Of a stretch of 64,000 bases of DNA, positions 53,022 through 61,984 are shown piece after piece (position 1 is the first letter of the stretch; each line of letters opens with the position of its first letter). The notes beneath the pieces are model-generated. The model saw only the letters and a program-made list of their open reading frames with translations, was not told the DNA's origin and did no database searches. The stretch is taken from contig NZ_JAPMLN010000002.1 of NCBI RefSeq assembly GCF_026410405.1, forward strand, positions 162,944 through 226,943. Reading direction: 5' to 3'. The position numbers were made by a program, and so were the translations under genes. Source of the stretch: Marinicella gelatinilytica. GTDB taxonomy: Bacteria > Pseudomonadota > Gammaproteobacteria > Xanthomonadales > Marinicellaceae.

Positions 53022-54256
53022 TGATACCCTCTATCGACCTAATGGACGGCAAAGCCGTACAACTACAACAGGGTCAGAAAAAAGTGATTGAGCGTGACGA
53101 TGTGTTTGCGCTGCTCGAAGAATTTTCTCTCTATGGCGAGGTGGCTTTAATCGATCTCGACGCCGCCATGGGTCAAGGCGACAATCAATTACTTATTGAA
53201 CAACTATTGCAAAGAAAGCCTTGTCGTGTGGGCGGCGGTATTCGGGATTTGGCCACCGCACGGCGTTATCTGGCCGCCGGTGCCAGTAAAATTATTTTAG
53301 GCACAGCAGCCACCGCAGACTGGGTCAACGAGTTACCGCGGAACGCCCTGGTTTTTGCCATCGATGCCAAAGGCGATTATTTAACCACCCACGGTTGGCA
53401 ACAAACCCAGAACCAAACCGTCAGTGATGCCATCACCCAATTAGCACCCAATTGTGGCGAATTTCTCTATACCCAAGTCAATAATGAAGGCATGATGCAA
53501 GGCATCGATAAACCACGCATATCGGCGGTTATTCAACAAAGCCCACGACCGGTGACAGTGGCCGGCGGCATCAGTACCGTGGCCGATTTAACCTGGATAG
53601 CGCAACAAGGTGGCAATGCCCAAATCGGTATGGCCATTTATTCCGGCGCCATTCAACTCGATGAGGCGTTGATGGCGATGGTGGATTTTGACAAAGCCGA
53701 CTTAATACCGACTGTGGTACAAGACATCGACAGCCGCCAGGTTTTGATGCTGGCTTATTCTAATCGAGCCTCTTTACAACAAGCTTTAAAACAAAAACGG
53801 GGCATTTACTATTCACGTTCGAGACAGGAATTATGGCGCAAGGGCGATACCAGCGGCGATGTACAACAATTAATTCAAGTGGACGTAGACTGCGATGGCG
53901 ACACGCTGTTATTTTTAGTTAAACAAACCAATCAAGCCTGTCACCTTAACCGCTATAGCTGTTTTGCCAGCCAACAATTGCCGTATTCTTTAAATTATCT
54001 GGATGATTTATTTAATCAACGACTTAATCAAAATTTGCAACAACCAAGTTTTACCCAACAATTACTGACCAGCACCGCATTACAAATCGAGAAATTAGAA
54101 GAGGAATGTCAGGAGCTGATTGAGGCGAAATCACACAGCGAAGTCCGCTGGGAAGCTGCAGACGTGATCTTTTTTGCACTGGCCATGGCCAAAGCCCGCG
54201 GTGTTAGTTACCGAGATATTATTAACGAACTCAGGAGTCGAAATCATGAACGCTGA
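53018..54256 (+). CDS. hisA: HisA-HisI-HisE triple fusion protein
   Basis: 412 residues. About 1-222 is HisA, the ProFAR isomerase barrel ('IPSIDLMDGKAVQL', 'RVGGGIRDL', 'VAGGISTVADL'). About 225-330 is HisI, PRA-cyclohydrolase ('IPTVVQDIDSRQVLMLAY', 'RSRQELWRKGDTSG', and the three zinc cysteines in 'DVDCDGD', 'NQACHLNRYSC'). About 345-412 is HisE, PRA-ATP pyrophosphohydrolase ('EKLEEECQELIEA', 'WEAADVIFFALAMAKA'). HisI and HisE fused together are common; joining them to HisA is not. The one chain performs steps 2, 3 and 4. The stop overlaps the hisD start by 11 nt. Confidence 0.93.
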   Translation: MMIPSIDLMDGKAVQLQQGQKKVIERDDVFALLEEFSLYGEVALIDLDAAMGQGDNQLLIEQLLQRKPCRVGGGIRDLATARRYLAAGASKIILGTAATADWVNELPRNALVFAIDAKGDYLTTHGWQQTQNQTVSDAITQLAPNCGEFLYTQVNNEGMMQGIDKPRISAVIQQSPRPVTVAGGISTVADLTWIAQQGGNAQIGMAIYSGAIQLDEALMAMVDFDKADLIPTVVQDIDSRQVLMLAYSNRASLQQALKQKRGIYYSRSRQELWRKGDTSGDVQQLIQVDVDCDGDTLLFLVKQTNQACHLNRYSCFASQQLPYSLNYLDDLFNQRLNQNLQQPSFTQQLLTSTALQIEKLEEECQELIEAKSHSEVRWEAADVIFFALAMAKARGVSYRDIINELRSRNHER

Positions 54257-55457
54257 TATCATCTCTATTCAGGATTACCAACGACCTGCGATGACTCAGC
54301 AGGCAGCCATTGTCGAAACTGTGCGCAATTTGATAGAACAGGTAACGTATCAGGGCGACGCCGCCATTGATCAATTCAGCCGTGACATCGACGGTTTCAG
54401 TCCTGAACGCATAATACTGACAAATTTTGAAGACTATGATTTATCGGATGAATTAAAAGCCGCCATCAAAAGCAGCCACCAACGCATTAAAAAATTCTGC
54501 CGGTTTCAAGCCCAGGGGCTTAAAACAGCCTCTTATCAAGATGATTGTGGTGAATTTACCACCCTTTACCAACCGATTGAACGCATCGGTGCGTATATTC
54601 CCGGCGGTCGTTTTCCGCTTATATCAACGGCGCTTATGACCTTAACCCCGGCCAAAGTGGCCGGCTGCCCGGTGCGCATTGCATGTTCACCGAGCGATCA
54701 TCCGGCCATTATGGCGGCCGCTTCGCTGGCCGGTGCCACCGACTTTATCAAAATTGGCGGCGCGCAGGCAATTGCCGCCTTGTCCTTCGGCTGGCAAGAC
54801 ATGACTCCGGTTAATATGATTGTCGGACCCGGGAATGCCTATGTCAATCAAGCCAAAGCGCAGATTCAACACCGCACCAAGATAGACACCTTAGCCGGGC
54901 CCAGTGAACTACTCATTTATGCCAACCAAGTTAAACGCATTGACTGGCTGGTGGCCGATGCCCTGGCACAAGCCGAACATGACCCAAACGCTGTGAGTGT
55001 GGTGGTCAGCGAATCCATGTCACTATTAAACAATATTAAAGCGGATTTACAAGGTCGGGATAAAGCCAACGCCTTGTTCCAACAAGGTAACATTGTGTTA
55101 CTGCACAGTGACAGCCAAACCGACAGCATCGATTTTATTAATGATTATGCCCCCGAGCATTTACAGGTCTGTTTATCCGATATCAATCCCGGTTTATTCA
55201 CCAATTACGGATCACTGTTTTTAGGTGAAAATTCTGCGGTGGCATTTGGTGATTACTGCAGCGGTCCGAACCACACCTTACCCACCGCCGGAGCCGCTAA
55301 GTATTCAGGTGGTCTCGGCGTCCATCAGTTTTTAAAAGTCTTAACTCAGCAATCAATCAATAACCAAGGTCGCATGACTTTAGCCAAAATAGCGGCAGAG
55401 ATGGCGCGCGCCGAAGGCTTAATTGAGCATCAAAACAGTGCTGAATTAAGACAATGA
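54246..55457 (+). CDS. hisD: Histidinol dehydrogenase HisD
   Basis: 403 residues from the ATG at 54246, overlapping the previous gene's end. 'RIGAYIPGGRFPLISTALM', 'VDTLAGPSELLIYA'-type segment ('DTLAGPSELLIYANQ'), zinc ligands in 'ALAQAEHDPNAVS' (about 235-247), 'GPNHTLPTAGAAKYSG' (about 338) and the terminal 'EGLIEHQNS' His. It oxidises histidinol to histidine with two NAD. About 30 residues shorter than the E. coli enzyme, with all ligands present. Last gene of the operon; in most gammaproteobacteria hisD is second. Confidence 0.94.
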   Translation: MNADIISIQDYQRPAMTQQAAIVETVRNLIEQVTYQGDAAIDQFSRDIDGFSPERIILTNFEDYDLSDELKAAIKSSHQRIKKFCRFQAQGLKTASYQDDCGEFTTLYQPIERIGAYIPGGRFPLISTALMTLTPAKVAGCPVRIACSPSDHPAIMAAASLAGATDFIKIGGAQAIAALSFGWQDMTPVNMIVGPGNAYVNQAKAQIQHRTKIDTLAGPSELLIYANQVKRIDWLVADALAQAEHDPNAVSVVVSESMSLLNNIKADLQGRDKANALFQQGNIVLLHSDSQTDSIDFINDYAPEHLQVCLSDINPGLFTNYGSLFLGENSAVAFGDYCSGPNHTLPTAGAAKYSGGLGVHQFLKVLTQQSINNQGRMTLAKIAAEMARAEGLIEHQNSAELRQ

Positions 55458-55478
55458 GACTTCTGCAGAAGTCTCATT
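55453..55478 (+). terminator. his operon terminator
   Basis: A perfect palindrome (AATGAGACTTC-TGCA-GAAGTCTCATT, 11 bp arms) that includes the hisD stop codon, followed by a moderate T-stretch at 55478-55488. Confidence 0.65.
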
Positions 55479-55519
55479 TAAGCTTTTGACCGGCTTTTAA
55501 ATAAACAAATATGTCACCT

Positions 55520-55537
55520 TTGTCATGAAACTGTCAC
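55520..55537 (+). promoter_or_regulatory. Pho box
   Basis: TTGTCATGAAACTGTCAC fits the PhoB direct repeat (TGTCAT at 55521 and TGTCAC at 55532, 11 nt apart). A further TGTCAC at 55512 and one at 55553 extend it. CATAAT at 55548-55553 is a -10 element 10 nt downstream, the distance usual for PhoB-activated promoters. Confidence 0.75.
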
Positions 55538-55656
55538 ACTCAGCTTTCATAATGTCACGAATTATGCAGAGGTCACACAGGGATATTAGACTTTTTTATT
55601 TCAACACTGAAGTGGGTGCGATTAAATCAACATACCCGATATATTGGTAAATTATT

Positions 55657-56331
55657 ATGACAAATTTTATTTCTCAAATGCTCGGCCGATCACCGGTTGA
55701 GCCGCTACAAGAACACATTAAAGTGGCCTGCAAAGCGGCTTTTTTGCTGCCTGATTTATTCGCGGCAGCCAATCTGAATGATTGGGTTAAAGTGAACAAA
55801 ATAACCGAGGAAATCAGGGATTTAGAAAATTTAGCCGATGACATGAAAATGGACATACGCTCCAACATGCCAAAAAGTTTATTTATGCCGGTGCCGCGAC
55901 AAGATTTATTGGAATTGTTGTTGGTGCAGGATAAGGTTGCCAATATCAGCAAACAGATTGCCGGCATGGTGCGCTTAAGAAAAATGCAAATACCGGATGC
56001 CTTGATTGACAGTTTTAATGCATTTGTCAGTCGCTGTATGCAAGCGGCCAAAAAAGCCAAGCACAGTGTCTACGAATTAGATGAATTGTATGCCACCGGA
56101 TTCCGTGGTGTTGAGGTACAAACGGTCGAGAAAATGATTGCCAAATTAGGCAAGATTGAAACCGAAACCGATAATCAACAAACAGATATTCAGGAAAAAC
56201 TGTTTTTAATGGAACAAGAATTACCGCCCATTGAAGTGATGTTTTTGTACCGCTTAATCGATATGGTTGGCGGTATTGCTGATTATGCTGAACGCATCGG
56301 TCGTCGTTTAGAAATTTTACTCGCAAAATAA
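55657..56331 (+). CDS. DUF47 / PhoU-like protein (TIGR00153 family)
   Basis: 224 residues, all-helical. 'MLGRSPVEPLQEHIKVACKAA' (two parts) at the start and 'RQDLLELLLVQDKVANISKQIAG' in the centre match the DUF47 (PhoU-related) family that is encoded with Pit transporters. A role in regulating the transporter is assumed for the family. Twelve nt before the Pit gene, under the Pho box. Confidence 0.88.
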   Translation: MTNFISQMLGRSPVEPLQEHIKVACKAAFLLPDLFAAANLNDWVKVNKITEEIRDLENLADDMKMDIRSNMPKSLFMPVPRQDLLELLLVQDKVANISKQIAGMVRLRKMQIPDALIDSFNAFVSRCMQAAKKAKHSVYELDELYATGFRGVEVQTVEKMIAKLGKIETETDNQQTDIQEKLFLMEQELPPIEVMFLYRLIDMVGGIADYAERIGRRLEILLAK

Positions 56332-56343
56332 AAAGAGGCATTT

Positions 56344-57594
56344 ATGGAGTATCAAGTTACCTATATTGTTCTGGCCGCTATTTTTGGCGGATTTATGGCC
56401 TGGGGTATCGGTGCCAACGACGTTGCCAATGCCATGGCCACTTCGGTGGGATCAAAAGCCATCACCATTAAACAGGCGATTATTATTGCCGCCATCTTTG
56501 AATTCGCCGGGGCGGTGTTGGCCGGTGGTGCCGTCACCTCAACCATCCGTAAAGGTATCATTACGGCAGACAGCATTAATGGACAACCTGAACTACTGAT
56601 TTTTGGTATGCTGTCCTCTTTATTGGCAGCCGGCATCTGGTTGCTGTTAGCCTCAAGAAAAGGTTGGCCGGTGTCCACCACCCATTCAGTGATTGGTGCA
56701 GTGGTCGGTTTTGCCGCAGTCGGTATTGGTACGGATGCCATTCAATGGTCAAAAGTGGTGGACATCGTTCTCAGCTGGGTGGTGACACCGTTGATTGCAG
56801 GAATCCTGGCTTTTTTTATCTTTCAATCCGTACACCATTTGATTTTAAAGCAGAATGACCCCCTATCCCGTGCCAAACGCTATGTGCCTTTTTATATGTT
56901 TATCACCGCCTTTGTGTTAACACTGGTGACCATCAAAAAGGGACTTAAACACATCGGCTTGCACTTAACAGATATTGAAGCTTACGGTTTAGCGGTTCTG
57001 TTCGGCATTCTTGTGGCTATCATTGGTGCTGTATTTATTAATAGAATTAAGCCTGACAAAGCAAAAGAAAAACGCTTTCATTTCTATACCGTGGAACGTG
57101 TTTTTGCGGTGTTGATGGTGATCACCGCCAGCGGACTTGCTTTTGCCCACGGCTCCAACGATGTGGCCAATGCCGTTGGTCCTTTGGCAGCGGTGATTTC
57201 CACTGCACAAAGCGGCATGGTTGCTGCGGAATCTGCCTTAGAAACCTGGGTGTTAATGCTGGGTGCGGTGGGTATTGTTATTGGCCTGGCCACTTACGGC
57301 GTGCGTGTCATTCGCACCGTTGGCCAGAAAATAACCCATTTAACACCCTCCCGCGGCTTTGCCGCTGAATTGGCGGCATCCACCACCATTGTCGTGGCGT
57401 CGGGTACCGGTATGCCCATTTCCACCACCCAGACTTTAGTGGGTGCTGTGCTTGGTGTTGGCATGGCTCGCGGTATTTCTGCCATTGACTTGAAAGTTGT
57501 GCGGAATATTTTTGCTTCCTGGGTGGTTACGATTCCTGCCGGCGCGGCTTTGTCCATTATCTTCTTTTTTATCTTTAAATTTATCTTTGGCTAA
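56344..57594 (+). CDS. Inorganic phosphate transporter, Pit family
   Basis: 416 residues, about ten to twelve transmembrane segments. Both inverted PiT signature repeats are visible: 'MAWGIGANDVANAMATSVG' (about 19-37) with 'GWPVSTTHSVIGAVVG', and 'FAHGSNDVANAVGPLAAV' (about 262-279) with 'GMPISTTQTLVGAVLG'. The protein imports metal-phosphate with H+ or Na+. Control by a Pho box means phosphate starvation induction. Confidence 0.92.
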   Translation: MEYQVTYIVLAAIFGGFMAWGIGANDVANAMATSVGSKAITIKQAIIIAAIFEFAGAVLAGGAVTSTIRKGIITADSINGQPELLIFGMLSSLLAAGIWLLLASRKGWPVSTTHSVIGAVVGFAAVGIGTDAIQWSKVVDIVLSWVVTPLIAGILAFFIFQSVHHLILKQNDPLSRAKRYVPFYMFITAFVLTLVTIKKGLKHIGLHLTDIEAYGLAVLFGILVAIIGAVFINRIKPDKAKEKRFHFYTVERVFAVLMVITASGLAFAHGSNDVANAVGPLAAVISTAQSGMVAAESALETWVLMLGAVGIVIGLATYGVRVIRTVGQKITHLTPSRGFAAELAASTTIVVASGTGMPISTTQTLVGAVLGVGMARGISAIDLKVVRNIFASWVVTIPAGAALSIIFFFIFKFIFG

Positions 57595-57614
57595 AGAGTA
57601 GTTGCTCAAGCCAG

Positions 57615-57643
57615 CTAAAGCCCGTTTTAAAAGCGGGCTTTAG
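57615..57643. terminator. Bidirectional terminator between pit and the glycosyltransferase gene
   Basis: Stem CTAAAGCCCG/CGGGCTTTAG with a 9-nt loop. It includes the stop codon of the minus-strand glycosyltransferase gene. Confidence 0.75.
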
Positions 57644-58398
57644 TCGTTATGTTTTTTGAACAGTGGGGATTTTTTAATTTTCCATTTTGTTAATATGTAC
57701 TTAGCTAAAGTCGATAATATCTTTAAGCCATAAATACTGCTGTCTTTAAAACTGATACTGGATGCCTCAGAAAAATAGCGCACCGGCATTGGCGCATCAC
57801 CTAATTTAAAACCATGATATACCGCCTGGGTAATCAACTCGGCATCAAAAGAAAAGTCATCGGCATTGTCGTGAAACGGTATGGTCTCCAATACCCGGCG
57901 ATGATAAACCCGAAACCCGGAATGGCCTTCGGCCAGGTTTTGACCCAGTACCACATTCATAATCAGCGTCAACATTCGATTGCTCAAATATTTATATAAA
58001 GGCATACCGCCTTGAAGTGCTTCTTTGCGGGTACGAATACGGGCGCCCAACATAAAGTCACAAACACCTTTTTCCACAAACCCGGTAAAGTAAGGAATCA
58101 GTTGTGCATCATATTGATTATCCGGATGCAACATCACCACCACATCCCCACCGGCTTTCAAGGCTTCTTGATAACACAGCTTTTGATTGCCGCCATAGCC
58201 CTTATTAATGTCATGAGTAAAAACTGTTAAACCTAAATCTTTGGCTTTTGCTACGGTATTATCTGTGGAGCAATCATCCACTAAGATAATCTCGTCGTAA
58301 CAGCCATCGGGAATGGCAGCCACCGTGTCTTGCAGCGTTTTCTCGGCATGATAAGCCGGCATCACAATAATTATTTTTTGTTTTTGATGAGTATCCAT
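57640..58398 (-). CDS. Glycosyltransferase family 2 protein (polyprenyl-phosphate type)
   Basis: 252 residues from the ATG at 58398 (AGGA upstream; a longer frame lies in the preceding gene). GT-A fold: 'IIIVMPAYHAEKTLQDTVAAIP' (two parts), 'DEIILVDDCSTDNTVAKA', 'NKGYGGNQKLCYQEALK' and metal site 'MLHPDNQYD'. This resembles dolichyl/undecaprenyl-phosphate sugar transferases, but there are no C-terminal membrane segments. It overlaps the YfhO gene by 28 nt, suggesting that it supplies a lipid-linked sugar used by that protein. Confidence 0.87.
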   Translation of the reverse strand: MDTHQKQKIIIVMPAYHAEKTLQDTVAAIPDGCYDEIILVDDCSTDNTVAKAKDLGLTVFTHDINKGYGGNQKLCYQEALKAGGDVVVMLHPDNQYDAQLIPYFTGFVEKGVCDFMLGARIRTRKEALQGGMPLYKYLSNRMLTLIMNVVLGQNLAEGHSGFRVYHRRVLETIPFHDNADDFSFDAELITQAVYHGFKLGDAPMPVRYFSEASSISFKDSSIYGLKILSTLAKYILTKWKIKKSPLFKKHND

Positions 58399-60698
58399 AA
58401 TAATCCTGCAAAAGACAATAATGACAATAATAAACCTATGGTAAAGCTCCACGGCTGATAATGAAAGCGCACCCGATGTTTGCCGGCCGGTAAATAAATG
58501 CCCTGTTGGGTGTAATTGGCAGCATACAAGGGAACCCGTTTGTCATCCACATAGGCGCGCCAACCGGGATAAAAAGCAGCGGCGTGTACTAACCAGCCAC
58601 TTTGCGCCATATTAACATCAGCTGTTAATTTTTGTGCATGGTGAGCAATCAGCTCAAACGACATTGTTGTGTTTTTCACCTCAGCAACTCTATCTGACTC
58701 CTGTGTTCTGGGTTTATCAGATGATTCAATAATGACCTGATTGCTTAATGCTTGTGGTTGCTGCAAAAGTGTTTCCAGGGCTGAGTCCGGAGTAGCAACC
58801 AGCTTTGCTTGTTGCCGATAAAATAGACGTGCTTCGGCCGCCGTGTTTTCGTATATTTTGATGTCATCATCGTAAATCAAATCCATCTCGAATTCTTCAG
58901 GCAATGCCGTCTTGGCCAAAATATAACGCACATTATGTAGGTTTAAATACGGCAATAAATTTGACTCTAATGTGGTTTTCTCATACACCCAATAAGCCAC
59001 CGTACCCTGTAAGGCCTGTTTAAAAAAACGGTGATAACGTTTACTAACCGGCACATCATAACCACGGACATCTTCCAGCTCAGCCAACATATTGGTGCTG
59101 GGTTTTAAGATATGATTTAAGCCTAAAACACGATACGGGCCCGCTTGCTGTTGTAGAAATTGTATCGACTTCGGTGTCTCATTGGGGAACACATGATTGG
59201 CATCAACGGTGGGATTCCAGCCGTGATTAAACCACCACAAATCAGCAAATAGCACAGTCACCATAATCAGCGACACCCAGCGGGATTTGCTTTGCGCCAG
59301 ATACATCAGTAACGCCACCCCTAAAATTAACAAGGTTATCAACCATGCCCGTTGTTTTAGTGCTGATGTTAATAACGCCACATTCTCCAGTGCCTCTTGA
59401 TAATCTGTACCTTGCCAGAAAAAAGCCACCACCCAGACCATCGCCAAAATAAATAACACCACAAAACCTATGGTCATTTTCTTGATCTGACTGTCTATAC
59501 AACATTGCCAGCCGATGGCGGCCAACATACTCCCCGAAAATGCGATTAAAACAGCCCAATAAAACAAGGGTAAATGACCCAGCACCGGAAGATGCTTAAC
59601 CACATCATATAAAGGCCCAATATCAAAAGCCAGCATCATAGAAAGCACTAATACCGTCAGCCACGGACACATTTGCCGACCACCTTTAACCACCCCAATC
59701 AATACCAACGGCAAAGCCGTCACGCCCATATACAAAGAACTGATATGAAAACCCAAATAATGTTCACTCCAACCGGGCAACCGAAAAATATCAGCATACA
59801 TGCCCGTAGCCATGGCTGAAATCGGCATGGTGTAATGCACAAAGTTACTGCGCTCTTCCCACACCGCCGCCACCGTCAAAAACTCCAAAAACGGCAGCAT
59901 CATGACAGCGGTTAATAACAAAGAAGCCACATAAGCAGCACCAAACTGGAACCACAATCGCCAGCGCATTTGTCCTAGTTGCAAAGCCCTCACCAATAAA
60001 TACACTGCACAAGCCATGCCGGTATATAAAGCAATCTCCACATGACCGGCAAACAAGGTCACCGCCGTAATCAGCGCCAATAAAGCCACCTCACGAATGC
60101 CTTGTCGCGCCAATAAATTTTCTGTGGTATAAAAGCACAAAGGAATCAGCAGTGTGACATTACTGTGTGGATGGTTCAGCCAAAAAACATAAAAAGCACA
60201 AAACCCAAAAGCCACCCCGGCAATCAAGGCCGATGCGTGAGATAAGCGCAAACGCCGCGCCAATAAATAGGTAAACCACGGCGCCAAAATAACCTTCAAT
60301 AAAGCACTGACCGTAAAACCCCAACCGGCCGGCAACACAAAATGCCCCCAGTTAAGCGGAAATAGTAAAGCGGATTGGGTATTGGCCAATAACGGTGTGC
60401 CGGTCAAAATAAATGGATTCCAAAGCGGCCACATACCCTGCAATATCTGAGACTTAGCCGTCAAAAAGAACGCCAAAAACTCGGTGGTTTGATCCTGTAA
60501 ATAAGGATTAGAAGCCGCCAATAAATCATCCGGACGCACCGAGTTCCAGGGGCTCACAAAAAACAAATAATCACTTTGTGAAATTAAATAACCCAGCAGC
60601 ACCGGATAAAAAAACACCAATCCCATCAAGCCATAAACCAACAAAGCCCACAGCCTGTCTTGGCGATAGTTAGAACATTCCGGTGAAACTTGATTCAT
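58371..60698 (-). CDS. YfhO-family membrane glycosyltransferase-like protein
   Basis: 775 residues with about twelve transmembrane segments in residues 15-510, a soluble domain about 515-745, and a last segment about 750-770. 'GLMGLVFFYPVLLGYLI' and 'GMWPLWNPFILTGTPLLANTQ' (two parts) are YfhO traits; the fold is GT-C-like. Relatives modify envelope polymers in Firmicutes; in proteobacteria the acceptor is unknown. Operon with the downstream GT2 gene. Confidence 0.85.
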   Translation of the reverse strand: MNQVSPECSNYRQDRLWALLVYGLMGLVFFYPVLLGYLISQSDYLFFVSPWNSVRPDDLLAASNPYLQDQTTEFLAFFLTAKSQILQGMWPLWNPFILTGTPLLANTQSALLFPLNWGHFVLPAGWGFTVSALLKVILAPWFTYLLARRLRLSHASALIAGVAFGFCAFYVFWLNHPHSNVTLLIPLCFYTTENLLARQGIREVALLALITAVTLFAGHVEIALYTGMACAVYLLVRALQLGQMRWRLWFQFGAAYVASLLLTAVMMLPFLEFLTVAAVWEERSNFVHYTMPISAMATGMYADIFRLPGWSEHYLGFHISSLYMGVTALPLVLIGVVKGGRQMCPWLTVLVLSMMLAFDIGPLYDVVKHLPVLGHLPLFYWAVLIAFSGSMLAAIGWQCCIDSQIKKMTIGFVVLFILAMVWVVAFFWQGTDYQEALENVALLTSALKQRAWLITLLILGVALLMYLAQSKSRWVSLIMVTVLFADLWWFNHGWNPTVDANHVFPNETPKSIQFLQQQAGPYRVLGLNHILKPSTNMLAELEDVRGYDVPVSKRYHRFFKQALQGTVAYWVYEKTTLESNLLPYLNLHNVRYILAKTALPEEFEMDLIYDDDIKIYENTAAEARLFYRQQAKLVATPDSALETLLQQPQALSNQVIIESSDKPRTQESDRVAEVKNTTMSFELIAHHAQKLTADVNMAQSGWLVHAAAFYPGWRAYVDDKRVPLYAANYTQQGIYLPAGKHRVRFHYQPWSFTIGLLLSLLSFAGLLWILIKNKK

Positions 60699-61021
60699 GG
60701 CATATTTACCCTAAATAAAAGCGTTATTAATGACAAATCGCACATTATAAACCAAAGCCCACACCACCGCGCCTGAGGTAAACAAATTCCATGCTTTTTA
60801 ATTAACAGTCATCTAAACACTCATAATTTAAAGATTTTTAACAACCGTAAAACCAACAAAACTAAAGTGACGAATTATGTCAAAAAGGTCTCGAACTAAG
60901 CACAAACCTAAAAAAATTTTCCTTATTCTCACTTTTTGCGAAAAACAAACGATAAAATTTAAAAAAAATTGACAAAAATTAACCACCTTATAAAGTTAAT
61001 AACAACAGTGGATAAAGGGAC
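60699..61021. promoter_or_regulatory. AT-rich upstream region of the cas operon with a promoter
   Basis: Spacer of 323 nt between divergent genes. TTGACA at 60969-60974 followed after 16 nt by TAAAGT (60991-60996) is a plausible promoter, 25 nt before the cas1 start, with AAAGGG as ribosome site. The rest is AT-rich with A-runs and shows no repeat-spacer array. Confidence 0.5.
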
Positions 61022-61984
61022 ATGGAACAACTAAGCAATTTAAAGCACATACTACACTCCAAGCGGGCTAATCTATATTACATTGAGCACTGTCGCGTTA
61101 TGCAAAAAGACGGTCGGGTGCTCTATCTAACCGAGGCAAAAAAAGAAAACCAATACTGGAATATCCCGATTGCCAACACCACCGTAATTCTTCTCGGCAC
61201 CGGCACTTCAATCACCCAAGCCGCCATGCGCATGTTGGCATCAGCCGGTGTTTTGGTGGGTTTTTGCGGCGGCGGTGGCACACCCTTATTAATGGCCAAC
61301 GAAATCGAATGGCTGATGCCACAAAGCGAATACCGCCCCACCGAATACATGCAAGGCTGGATGCAGTTTTGGTTCGATGACAATAAACGTTTGTCCGCTG
61401 CCAAGAAATTTCAGTTGTCGAGATTACTCTACTTAAATAACGTCTGGCGCAAAGACCGTGATATCAATATGGAAGGACTCGACGGTAACAGCGACAGCAT
61501 CCAGGCACTACTCAAAACAACCGAACAAGAGATTCTCAATGCCCAAAAGGTCAGTAAACTATTGGCCATCGAAGCCGACCTAACCAAACGCCTTTATAAA
61601 ACCGTAGCCAATTCCATCGATTACGGCGCATTCAGACGCGACCGTGAAGCCACCGACAAAGCCAATGCTTTTTTAAACCACGGCAATTACCTCGCCTACG
61701 GCTTAGCCGCCACCACCCTTTGGGTACTCGGCATTCCACACGGCTTCGCCGTTATGCACGGTAAAACCCGTCGAGGTGCACTGGTGTTTGATATTGCCGA
61801 TTTAATCAAAGACGCCATTATTCTGCCCTGGGCCTTTATCTCCGCAAAAGAAAACGCCAAAGAACAAGAATTCCGGCAACAATGCCTACAAGCCTTCACC
61901 GACCAAAAAGCCCTCGACTTTATGTTCGACCAGGTCAAAGAAGTTGCACTCAACCAGCACAAATCTGAGGACGTACTGCCATGA
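61022..61984 (+). CDS. cas1: CRISPR integrase Cas1, type I-F
   Basis: 320 residues, the I-F size. 'LLGTGTSITQAAMRMLASAGV' (two parts, about 60-80), 'VGFCGGGGTPLL', and active-site region with Glu in 'DREATDKANAFLNHGNYLAYG' (about 207) and His in 'LGIPHGFAVMHGKTRRGALVFDIADLIKD' (given in pieces; about 240-268). It inserts new spacers together with the Cas2 part of the next protein. Overlaps the next gene by 4 nt (ATGA). Confidence 0.95.
   Translation: MEQLSNLKHILHSKRANLYYIEHCRVMQKDGRVLYLTEAKKENQYWNIPIANTTVILLGTGTSITQAAMRMLASAGVLVGFCGGGGTPLLMANEIEWLMPQSEYRPTEYMQGWMQFWFDDNKRLSAAKKFQLSRLLYLNNVWRKDRDINMEGLDGNSDSIQALLKTTEQEILNAQKVSKLLAIEADLTKRLYKTVANSIDYGAFRRDREATDKANAFLNHGNYLAYGLAATTLWVLGIPHGFAVMHGKTRRGALVFDIADLIKDAIILPWAFISAKENAKEQEFRQQCLQAFTDQKALDFMFDQVKEVALNQHKSEDVLP

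Noticed and set aside
54174..54245. Longer HisD starting at 54174
   Set aside because: The upstream part lies inside the HisE coding region and lacks similarity to HisD; ATG 54246 fits the start of the family.
56361..57557. Antisense open frames within the Pit gene
   Set aside because: Long stop-free stretches opposite a strong membrane-protein gene, caused by its codon use; no ribosome sites and low-complexity Ala/Pro/Thr products.
60699..61021. CRISPR array upstream of cas1
   Set aside because: AT-rich, with A-runs but no repeated 28-nt unit; in type I-F systems the array normally follows the csy genes, beyond this window.
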